A stretch of DNA of 64,000 nucleotides from Sphingosinithalassobacter tenebrarum. GTDB lineage: Bacteria; Pseudomonadota; Alphaproteobacteria; Sphingomonadales; Sphingomonadaceae. The position numbers were made by a program, and so were the translations under genes. Each line of letters opens with the position of its first letter. Positions within the stretch are counted from its first letter, which is position 1. Location: NCBI RefSeq assembly GCF_011057975.1, contig NZ_CP049109.1:3795476-3859475 (forward strand). The letters run 5' to 3'. Below, in pieces: positions 9,414 through 16,053 of the stretch. The notes beneath the pieces are model-generated. The model had not been told where the DNA came from, did not search any database, and was given only the letters and a program-made list of their open reading frames with translations.

Positions 9414-9507
9414 CAGCCGTTGGGGCTGAGCCTGTCGAAGCCCCGTACTTCTTTCGCCACGCTGCAATGAAGAAGAGCCGGGCTTCGACAGGCTCAGCCC
9501 GAACGGC
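9414..9507. repeat. REP-like palindromic doublet, family A
   Basis: Arms of 29 bases at 9414-9442 and 9479-9507 are inverted copies with 28 matches. Each arm is itself a hairpin: the left one has stem GGGGCT/AGCCCC and the right one (minus strand) CGGGCT/AGCCCG, both around loop GAGCCTGTCGA. It lies between two convergent genes, and its right arm overlaps the last codons of the GT2 gene. Confidence 0.9.
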
Positions 9508-10546
9508 TTTGCTCGGGATTGTCGTCTTCTTCGGGCAATGGCGGCATGTGCGGCGCGAACGTCACCGGCCCGGCGTCGTGCTGGCGATAGCCAAGCGAGG
9601 CGCGGCCCTGCACCGGCCCGGCAATGTCGGCGACGAGATAGAGCGGCCGTCGCTTCGCCTCGACATAGAGCCGGCCAAGATATTCGCCGATCATCCCGAG
9701 CACGAACATCTGCACCGCGCCGAGCACGACGACGACGAGCATCGTCGAGGTCCAGCCCGCCGCATTGCGCCCCATGATCCAGCCGCCGACGATGTAGAGG
9801 ACGAGCAGCGCCGAGGCAGCCGTCAGCACCAGCCCGACATGGCTGGCGAAGCGCAGCGGCGCAGTGGAAAAGCCGGTCACCGCATCGAGCGCGAAACGGA
9901 TCATCTTGCCAAGCGGATATTTGGTTTCGCCCGCATGCCGCTCCGCGCGATCATAGGCGAAGGGCACCTGCCGGAAACCGACCCATGCCACCATGCCGCG
10001 AATGAACCGCGCCTGTTCGGGCAGCGACAGGAACGCGTCGAGCGCGCGCCGCGTCATCAGGCGGAAGTCGCCGGTATCGAGCGGGATCGGCGTGTCGGTG
10101 ATCTTGTCGAGCATGCGATAGAAAAAGGCGGCCGTGATCTTCTTGAAGATCGTCTCGCCTTCGCGCTTGCGGCGCACGGCATAGACGACGTCCGCCTGCT
10201 GTTCGGCCATCGTCCTGCGCATTTCGGCGAGCAGTTCGGGCGGGTCCTGCAGATCGGCGTCGATGATCAGGATTTCCTCGCCCGAGCACAGGTCGAGCCC
10301 GGCGGTGAGCGCAAGCTGATGCCCGTGATTGCGCGACAGGTTGATCGCGACCAGCCTCGGATCGGCCGCCGACAGGCGCTGCATCACGCTCCAGCTGTCG
10401 TCCTTCGACCCGTCGTTCACGAGCACGACTTCGAAATCTTCCCCCACTGCGTCGCGCGCGGCGGCGGAAACGCGCGCGTGCAGCGTTTCGAGGCAACCTT
10501 CCTCGTTATAGCAGGGGACGACGACGGAGAGCCGGGGGCGATTCAT
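9494..10546 (-). CDS. GT2 glycosyltransferase, GtrB/ArnC-like (polyprenyl-phosphate sugar transferase)
   Basis: A 350-residue inner-membrane glycosyltransferase of the DPM1/GtrB class. The GT-A domain shows 'VVPCYNEE' (9-16), 'VNDGSKDDS' (43-51), the metal-binding 'DADLQDPPE' (96-104), and 'TGDFRLMTRRALD'. Two C-terminal helices follow (about 236-258 and 268-290) with the conserved 'GMIGEYLGRLYVEAKRRP' after them. Such enzymes transfer glucose or a similar sugar from a nucleotide donor to polyprenyl phosphate on the cytoplasmic side. The last codons and stop lie in the right arm of the REP doublet, so the tail 'EEDDNPEQSRSG' may be repeat-derived. Confidence 0.88.
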   Translation of the reverse strand: MNRPRLSVVVPCYNEEGCLETLHARVSAAARDAVGEDFEVVLVNDGSKDDSWSVMQRLSAADPRLVAINLSRNHGHQLALTAGLDLCSGEEILIIDADLQDPPELLAEMRRTMAEQQADVVYAVRRKREGETIFKKITAAFFYRMLDKITDTPIPLDTGDFRLMTRRALDAFLSLPEQARFIRGMVAWVGFRQVPFAYDRAERHAGETKYPLGKMIRFALDAVTGFSTAPLRFASHVGLVLTAASALLVLYIVGGWIMGRNAAGWTSTMLVVVVLGAVQMFVLGMIGEYLGRLYVEAKRRPLYLVADIAGPVQGRASLGYRQHDAGPVTFAPHMPPLPEEDDNPEQSRSG

Positions 10547-10593
10547 GGGCGCCGGCTTTAGCGCCGTCCGAAGCGGACGTCATCGGGAGATTT

Positions 10594-10908
10594 TCAGTCG
10601 CCCTCTCCAGCCGCCGTCCCGTCGAGGATCGACCGCAGGAAGAGGAGGTGCCGCGCATAGGCGGCGCGGCCCGCCGCGGTGATCGACACCCAGGTGCGCG
10701 TGCGCTTGCCGACCGGCTGTTTTTCAAGCGCGATATAGCCCGCTTTTTCGAGCGTGGTCAGATGCGCGCCGAGATTGCCGTCGGTGGCACCGGTAATGCG
10801 CTTGAGCCGCGCGAAATCGAGCGCCGCGCCCGCCGCCTCGGCGTCGAGCGCGGTCATGATCCGCAGCCGCGTCGACTGGTGGATCACTTCGTCGGGCGCG
10901 CCGCTCAT
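10594..10908 (-). CDS. Winged-helix DNA-binding regulator (HTH_27 type)
   Basis: A 104-residue protein made of one winged-helix domain (PF13601 type, related to MarR/ArsR). 'IHQSTRLRIMTALD' opens the domain, 'ITGATDGNLGAHLTTLEKAGYI' is the recognition helix region, and 'KRTRTWVSITAAGRAAY' is the wing. No ligand domain or metal-binding cysteines are seen. It overlaps the upstream membrane-protein gene by four bases (ATGA) and belongs to the operon that starts with the hydrolase gene, so it probably regulates that operon; this is inference. Confidence 0.85.
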   Translation of the reverse strand: MSGAPDEVIHQSTRLRIMTALDAEAAGAALDFARLKRITGATDGNLGAHLTTLEKAGYIALEKQPVGKRTRTWVSITAAGRAAYARHLLFLRSILDGTAAGEGD

Positions 10909-11450
10909 GCGCGTGCCAGCCAGATGCCGCCGAGGATCAGCGCGCCGCCCCCACCCAGCCCGAGCCACAGCAGCAGCGTGGCGGGAAAGGCGAACCAGCC
11001 GAGGCAGATGACCAGCGTCAGCGCCAGGCCGAGCAAGGCGAAGCGCAGCCCCGTCCAGATGCCGAGCAGCACATAGGCGACAGCGACGAGCAGCGAGATC
11101 AGCACATTCTGCTGGGCATAGGATGCCGCAGCATCGGTCACCGTCATCACCAGGCCGAGAAAGCCGAGCGCGGCGAAGATGCTGAACGGGATGCGCAAGT
11201 CGGCCGGCTCGGGGCGCTCGCTTCGCGCGAAATACGGCCGCGCGACCGACCAGAGCACGCCGACCGGAATGCCGATCATCCAGGAAAGATTGCCGTCCTT
11301 GATGAAATAGGTGGCGAGATTGCACAGCAGCCAGATCACGCCCCAGACGATCACGGTACTTCCGGCATGGGCATAGCCGCGCAGCGCCCCCGAGCGGCGG
11401 CGCGCGCGGTCGACTTCGTGGAGGGCGTTGGCCGCTTCGCTGCGTTCCAT
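10905..11450 (-). CDS. Hypothetical membrane protein with about six helices
   Basis: A 181-residue protein. After a charged N-terminus ('MERSEAANALHEVDRARRRSG') it is almost entirely hydrophobic, with helices at 'TVIVWGVIWLLCNLATYFI', 'SWMIGIPVGVLWSVA', 'FSIFAALGFLGLVMTV' and three more toward the C-terminus. No family with a known function is recognised. ATG 11450 is preceded by GGAGGAAATC, a good ribosome binding site, and begins 11 bases after the hydrolase stop. The tight link to a small winged-helix regulator is common for this kind of pair in alphaproteobacteria. Confidence 0.75.
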   Translation of the reverse strand: MERSEAANALHEVDRARRRSGALRGYAHAGSTVIVWGVIWLLCNLATYFIKDGNLSWMIGIPVGVLWSVARPYFARSERPEPADLRIPFSIFAALGFLGLVMTVTDAAASYAQQNVLISLLVAVAYVLLGIWTGLRFALLGLALTLVICLGWFAFPATLLLWLGLGGGGALILGGIWLARA

Positions 11451-11461
11451 GATTTCCTCCC

Positions 11462-12412
11462 TCAATCCTGCGGGGCGGCGCCGAGCGCCTCGCGATAAAA
11501 TGCCACGACCTGCGGCCACATATCGGCGCGCGCGGCGGCATTGCCTTCGGGCGTGCCGCCCATCCGGCTATAGGCGCTGTCATCGCCATTGCCACCGGCG
11601 ACGAAGATTCCGATATGCCCGGCGTCGGGATAGGCGATATGGCGGCGCGTCGGCGCAAAGCCCTTGGCGTCGAGCCGCGCCATCACCTGCTCGGCCATTT
11701 CGGTCGACGGCCATAGCGCGTCGTCCTGCGCGGAGATCAACAGCACCGGGCCATTGATCCGCTCGACCGGGATGATGGCCTCGGGATGATCGTCGCGAAA
11801 GGCGAGGCTGCGCGCGTAGAGGTCATGAATGCCTGTGAACGCTTCGCTGAAGTCATAGGGCAGATAGGAAACCGGCTCGCCGTCCGCGGTGAAGCTGGAT
11901 TTGATATCCATATAGTCGTCGCGGTTGATCCCCGGCCAGACCACCGAACTCGGCACCGCGGCGACGACGGCATGCAGACGCGGGTCGCGCGAAGCGATCA
12001 GCAGCGCCGCCTCACCGCCCTTCGAAGCGCCGAACACCCCGATATGCGCATCGTCGGTACGCGGGCGATCGGCGATCCAGCCGATGGCGGTCTCGAAATA
12101 TTCGAGCGGAATTTCCTGAAGCTGCTCGGGCAACCCCTCGGCGCCGAACCAGGCGAGCGCGAGCACGCCATAGCCTTCCTGCGCCAGCCGCTCGGCGATT
12201 CCGGTCGCGCTATCGAGCCCGCCTTCCGATCCGCCCAACACCAGGATCACCGGCGCTGGGCCGGAACCGGCGGGTGCGAACCAGCGGCCGACCAACCCGT
12301 CTTCGCGCACCGCCACGCCCTGCGTCGCCGGCGCGGTGCCTGTCGCCGGCTGCGCGGACGCCGCGAGCGGCGCGAGCATCAGCGCGGCGGCGGTCAATTG
12401 CTTCAACTGCAT
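11462..12412 (-). CDS. Exported alpha/beta hydrolase, BAAT C-terminal/dienelactone hydrolase type
   Basis: A 316-residue protein with a signal peptide cut near residue 20 ('LAPLAASA'). The fold is that of acyl-CoA thioesterase/BAAT C-terminal hydrolases: 'VLGGSEGG' (oxyanion region, 58-65), nucleophile Ser130 in 'FGASKGGEAAL', Asp230/231 in 'SAQDDALWPS', and His266 in 'DAGHIGIF'. The catalytic triad is complete. The natural substrate in the periplasm is unknown; peptide, lactone or ester hydrolysis are all possible. It is the first gene of a minus-strand operon and has a striking 19-bp palindrome 35 bases upstream of its start. Confidence 0.82.
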   Translation of the reverse strand: MQLKQLTAAALMLAPLAASAQPATGTAPATQGVAVREDGLVGRWFAPAGSGPAPVILVLGGSEGGLDSATGIAERLAQEGYGVLALAWFGAEGLPEQLQEIPLEYFETAIGWIADRPRTDDAHIGVFGASKGGEAALLIASRDPRLHAVVAAVPSSVVWPGINRDDYMDIKSSFTADGEPVSYLPYDFSEAFTGIHDLYARSLAFRDDHPEAIIPVERINGPVLLISAQDDALWPSTEMAEQVMARLDAKGFAPTRRHIAYPDAGHIGIFVAGGNGDDSAYSRMGGTPEGNAAARADMWPQVVAFYREALGAAPQD

Positions 12413-12446
12413 CTCGAACCTCCGTTACTCTGTGGTGCAGAGCACG

Positions 12447-12465
12447 TACTCTGTAATACAGAGTA
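12447..12465. promoter_or_regulatory. 19-bp perfect palindrome, probable operator
   Basis: TACTCTGTA-A-TACAGAGTA is a perfect dyad 35 bases upstream of the hydrolase start. A degenerate second copy (TACTCTG...GCAGAGCA, 12426-12444) lies next to it, closer to the gene. Two similar sites side by side at this distance suggest a repressor site for the hydrolase operon. Whether the winged-helix protein encoded at 10594 binds it cannot be told from sequence. Confidence 0.6.
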
Positions 12466-12501
12466 TTTCAAGGGAGGTACGAAATCCGCGGCATAGTGCC
12501 A

Positions 12502-12530
12502 TTGACGCGACGGCCCCGCTTACGCATAGA
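12502..12530 (+). promoter_or_regulatory. Candidate sigma-70 promoter of the TonB receptor gene
   Basis: TTGACG (12502-12507), a 17-base spacer, and CATAGA (12525-12530). Position and spacing fit a housekeeping promoter, giving a leader of about 45 bases that would include the Fur-like site. Confidence 0.4.
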
Positions 12531-12538
12531 AGTATTAG

Positions 12539-12560
12539 TGCGACTCACTTGCATTAGCAA
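12539..12560. promoter_or_regulatory. Candidate Fur-type box upstream of the TonB receptor
   Basis: TGCGACTCACTTGCATTAGC resembles the Fur boxes of several proteobacteria (pattern GCGAnTnnnTTGCATTA). It lies just downstream of the predicted promoter and 21 bases before the receptor start, a position where bound repressor would block transcription. Recognition is by eye only. Confidence 0.4.
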
Positions 12561-12581
12561 AATAACCCAGAGAGGGAGACC

Positions 12582-14810
12582 ATGTTCAAACGACCGACGG
12601 CTATCGCCATCGGCTGCAGCCTGATCGCGCTGACCGCTGCGATGCCGTCCCAGGCGCAGACGCAATCGCAGGAGCGGGCGGAAGCGCGGCAGGACAGCGC
12701 GGCATCATCGCCCGCGCAGCCGCCGATCACCGTCATCGCCACCCGGATGGCGATCGCCGCCGACGAAGCACCCGCCACCGTCACGGTCATCGACGCGCGC
12801 CAGATGGCCGACGAGCTCGTCACCGATATTCGCGACCTCGTCCGCTTCGAACCGGGCATCACCGTGCCGCGTCAGCCGGCACGCTTCGGCGCCGCGCTCG
12901 GCACCACCGGCCGCGCGGGCAATGAAGGCTTTACCGTGCGCGGCATCGGCGGCAATCGCGTGCTGATCCAGGTCGACGGCGTGCGCGTGCCGGACGGCTT
13001 CACGTTCGGTGCGCAAAGCGCGGGCCGCGGCGATTATGTCGATCTGGGGCTGATCAAGTCGGTCGAATTCCTGCGCGGCCCGGCATCGGCGCTGTACGGC
13101 AGCGACGGCCTTTCGGGCGTGGTGAGCTTCACCACCAGCGATCCCGAAGACCTGATCGATCCGGGCAATGATTTCGGCGGGCTGGTCCGCGCGGGCTATC
13201 ATTCGGCCGATCAGGAATTTTCCGAAACCGCGATCCTGGCCGGACGAACCGGCGACTGGTCGGCGATGCTCGCCTATACCCGCCGCGATTTCCAGGAGAT
13301 GGAAAATCAGGGCGATGTCGGCGGCACCGGATCGAGCCGCACCGAACCCAATCCGCAGGACGGCAACAGCAACGCCCTGCTCGGCCGCATCGTCTACAGC
13401 CACGGCAGTCACCGGCTGCGGCTGACCGGCGAATATATCGACACCTATCTCTACACCGATGTCCTCTCCGGGCTGGGCGACAACGGCATGGGCGCGAGCG
13501 TCGACAATCTGGTCGGGCGCGACACCGGCGAGCGCAAGCGAGTCGCCTTCGACTGGAGCTGGCAGGGCTCGGGCACCATCGACCACGCACGGCTGAGCGC
13601 CTATTGGCAGGATTCGGAAGACCGCCAGTTCACGGTCGAGGACCGCACCCCCTCTGCCGATCGCGAGCGGCTCAACACTTTCGAAAATCGCGTCTGGGGG
13701 CTTTCGGGCGAAACCGGCGCTGCGTTCGACACGGGCCCGCTGTCGCATCGCCTGCTGCTTGGCGGGGACATCAGCTTCACCCGTCAGGAGGGGCTTCGTG
13801 ACGGCACGGTGCCGCCCTTCGGCGAGACCTTTCCCACGCGCGCCTTTCCCGCGACCGATTATATGCTGGCGGGCATCTATCTCGCCGACGAGATCGAAGT
13901 CGGACCGGTGACCTTCTATCCCGCGCTGCGCGCCGACTGGTACGACCTCGACCCCACCGACGATCCGCTGTTGCCCAGCTTCGCCGGCGCCGCACAGCAC
14001 GGATCGCGCGTCTCGCCCAAGATCGGCGCGGTGCTCCGCCTCGGCGAAGGCGTGCGGCTGTTCGGCAATTACGCCCAGGGATTCAAGGCGCCCGAGCCGG
14101 GACAGGTCAATCAGTTCTTCGGCAATCTCGCCTATGGCTATATTTCGGAGCCCAACCCCGATCTGGGGCCGGAAACCAGCGAAAGCTATGAAGCGGGCAT
14201 CCGTCTGACCGGCGACAATTTCCGTGTCGAAGCGACGGCATTCCACGCCGATTACGATGATTTCATCTCGCAGGAAGTCGTCGGCGGCAGCTTCACGCCG
14301 AGCGACCCGGCCATCTATCAGTTCATCAATCTCGACCGCGCCGAAGTCGAAGGCGTCGAAGGCAAGTTCGAGGCATGGACCGACAGCGGCTTCAACGGTC
14401 GCATGGCGATCGCCTATGCCAAGGGCGACGTGATCGATCCGTCGGGCGCGCGCACACCACTGTCCTCGGTCGATCCGCTGACGCTGGTGCTGGGCGGCGG
14501 CTATCGCGATCCGGCAGGCCGGTTCGGCGGGCAGGTCGTGATGACGCACGGCGCACGCAAGGAAGCCGATGCCACCACGGGTCTGTGCAGCGGCGACTGT
14601 TTCCGGCCCGACGCCTATACGATCCTCGATATCACTGCCTTTGCGCGGCTGGGGCATGGCTTCACCCTGCGCGGCGGTCTATTCAACGTCACCGACGAGA
14701 CCTACGCGACGTGGAACGATGTTCGCGGGCTTGCGGCCAGTTCGAGCGTGACGGACGCCTATACGCGGCCCGGCCGCAATGGCAGCGTATCACTGAGCTA
14801 TCGATTCTGA
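12582..14810 (+). CDS. TonB-dependent outer-membrane receptor, heme/hemoglobin type
   Basis: A 742-residue receptor with a signal peptide ending near residue 25 ('AAMPSQA'). The TonB-box region is 'PPITVIATR', followed by the plug ('VTVIDARQMADELVTDIRDLVRFEPGI', 'FTVRGIGGNRVLIQVDGVRVPDG', 'VEFLRGPASALYGSDGLSG'). The 22-strand barrel ends in 'GRNGSVSLSYRF' with the terminal Phe needed for outer-membrane insertion. The wording of the plug matches the TonB-hemin/hemoglobin subfamily (TIGR01785/01786), so heme is the likely substrate. It is preceded by a ribosome site GAGAGGGAGACC and a Fur-like box, and is cotranscribed with the DUF6607 gene. Confidence 0.85.
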   Translation: MFKRPTAIAIGCSLIALTAAMPSQAQTQSQERAEARQDSAASSPAQPPITVIATRMAIAADEAPATVTVIDARQMADELVTDIRDLVRFEPGITVPRQPARFGAALGTTGRAGNEGFTVRGIGGNRVLIQVDGVRVPDGFTFGAQSAGRGDYVDLGLIKSVEFLRGPASALYGSDGLSGVVSFTTSDPEDLIDPGNDFGGLVRAGYHSADQEFSETAILAGRTGDWSAMLAYTRRDFQEMENQGDVGGTGSSRTEPNPQDGNSNALLGRIVYSHGSHRLRLTGEYIDTYLYTDVLSGLGDNGMGASVDNLVGRDTGERKRVAFDWSWQGSGTIDHARLSAYWQDSEDRQFTVEDRTPSADRERLNTFENRVWGLSGETGAAFDTGPLSHRLLLGGDISFTRQEGLRDGTVPPFGETFPTRAFPATDYMLAGIYLADEIEVGPVTFYPALRADWYDLDPTDDPLLPSFAGAAQHGSRVSPKIGAVLRLGEGVRLFGNYAQGFKAPEPGQVNQFFGNLAYGYISEPNPDLGPETSESYEAGIRLTGDNFRVEATAFHADYDDFISQEVVGGSFTPSDPAIYQFINLDRAEVEGVEGKFEAWTDSGFNGRMAIAYAKGDVIDPSGARTPLSSVDPLTLVLGGGYRDPAGRFGGQVVMTHGARKEADATTGLCSGDCFRPDAYTILDITAFARLGHGFTLRGGLFNVTDETYATWNDVRGLAASSSVTDAYTRPGRNGSVSLSYRF

Positions 14811-14822
14811 GGGGATGAAGAG

Positions 14823-15815
14823 ATGATCAAGTTTCGCAACATGCGTACGGCGGCGGCCCTGGTATCGCTCGCGGCGCTCGCACCGATCCCGGCGTTTGCC
14901 CAGCCCGCGCCGCCGGCGCAGCAGAGCCTGGCCGAAGCGATGGATTTCGAAGCGGCGCGCGCGGCGATCCTGAGCATGGCGGGCAACTACAAGGTCCGTT
15001 TCGACATGCAGGAAGCGACCGCATGGACCGATGATTACACGCCGATCGAGGAAGAGGTTTCGGGCGGACATGAAGTCGTCCGCGTGATCGAAGATCGCGG
15101 CGATTTCATCGCGCTCCAGCATCTGCTCGTGGTCGAGCATGACGGCAAGACCATGATCATCAAGCATTGGCGGCAGGACTGGCAGTATGAGCCTGAGCGC
15201 ATCCTCGCCTATACCCACGCCGACACCTGGGCCTATCGCGCCGTTCCCGAAGGCGAGCGCGTCGGCGCCTGGTCGCAGACCGTGTGGCAGGTCGACGACA
15301 GCCCGCGCTATGCCGGATGGGGCAAGTGGCACACGGTGGCGGGCGTGCCGACCTGGGTTTCGAACCCGACATGGCGCCCGCTCGCCCGCCGCGACGCGGT
15401 GCGCGGGCCGGTCTATACCAGCTACTATGCCACCAACCGCCACCAGCTGACGCCGACCGGCTGGATCCACTGGCAGGACAATTTGAAGATGACCGATGTC
15501 GGCCCCGATGCCGAGCCGATCGTCCAGGAATATGTCCTCAACACCTATGCCGAATATGACGATTACGACGTCGCAGCAGCCGATGCCTATTGGGAAGCGA
15601 CCAAGGGCTATTGGGCGGAAATCCGCGCCGAATGGGACCGCATCGCCGAAGCCAAGGGCGGCATCCGCATCATGGAAGTCGCCGAGACCGGCAGCGCGAC
15701 GAGCATTCGGCTGCTGGAGATTGCCGATGCGCTGCAGGATGGCGAAGTGAGCGAAGACGAAGCAGTGACGCAGGCCAAGGCGCTGATGGATCAGGCTACG
15801 GCTGCGCTGGAGTGA
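14823..15815 (+). CDS. DUF6607 family exported protein
   Basis: A 330-residue protein with a signal peptide ('ALVSLAALAPIPAFAQ', cut near residue 26). The mature part matches the DUF6607 family: 'KVRFDMQEA', 'HEVVRVIEDRGDFIALQHLLVV', 'KTMIIKHWRQDWQYEPERIL', 'YTSYYATNRHQLTPTGWIHWQDN'. It is rich in Trp, Tyr and His. The function is unknown. It starts 12 bases after the receptor stop, with a GAGGGGATGAAGAG ribosome site, so it is translated from the same message. A periplasmic or surface role in handling the receptor's ligand is inference from this pairing. Confidence 0.8.
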   Translation: MIKFRNMRTAAALVSLAALAPIPAFAQPAPPAQQSLAEAMDFEAARAAILSMAGNYKVRFDMQEATAWTDDYTPIEEEVSGGHEVVRVIEDRGDFIALQHLLVVEHDGKTMIIKHWRQDWQYEPERILAYTHADTWAYRAVPEGERVGAWSQTVWQVDDSPRYAGWGKWHTVAGVPTWVSNPTWRPLARRDAVRGPVYTSYYATNRHQLTPTGWIHWQDNLKMTDVGPDAEPIVQEYVLNTYAEYDDYDVAAADAYWEATKGYWAEIRAEWDRIAEAKGGIRIMEVAETGSATSIRLLEIADALQDGEVSEDEAVTQAKALMDQATAALE

Positions 15816-15843
15816 TGCGGCTGGCGGAGTAAGAAGAAGAACG

Positions 15844-15966
15844 GCGCTTCGACAAGCTCAGCGCGAACGGTTTCTTTCGTGGTAGCACATCCGCCCAAAG
15901 AAACCCGTTTGCCCTGAGCCTGTCGAAGCCTGTCCTGAGCGCCTGCCTTGGCAGGCAGTCGAAGGG
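15844..15966. repeat. REP-like palindromic triplet, family A, with a nested hairpin
   Basis: Unit 1 (minus strand, 15844-15870) has stem GCGCT/AGCGC around GAGCTTGTCGA. Unit 2 (15905-15928) is its inverted partner with loop GAGCCTGTCGA. A third degenerate unit follows (about 15932-15966), in which the loop is split by the perfect hairpin GCCTGCC-TT-GGCAGGC. The 15816-16053 gap holds nothing else but this and the hairpin at 16024. Confidence 0.85.
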
Positions 15967-16023
15967 GGCTGTTCTTTCTTATACGCAACGTCTTGTTACT
16001 CTCCACCAGACGTTCCGCGGGCG

Positions 16024-16047
16024 CCTCCCCGAGCAAGCTCGGGGAGG
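16024..16047. repeat. Family B repeat hairpin (single unit)
   Basis: CCTCCCCGAGC-AA-GCTCGGGGAGG is a perfect 11-bp stem with a two-base loop, six bases from the pepN stop codon. The same CCTCCCC...GGGGAGG stem is found near 30.7, 36.4 and 63.8 kb. It could also end pepN transcription, but no T-tract follows on that strand. Confidence 0.75.
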
Positions 16048-16053
16048 AATGAG

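Noticed and set aside
12705..14657. Open frame of 650 codons on the minus strand opposite the TonB receptor
   Set aside because: The product is Arg/His/Gln/Asp-rich with no hydrophobic core or family motif, as expected for the antisense of a GC-rich gene. The plus-strand receptor is clearly real.
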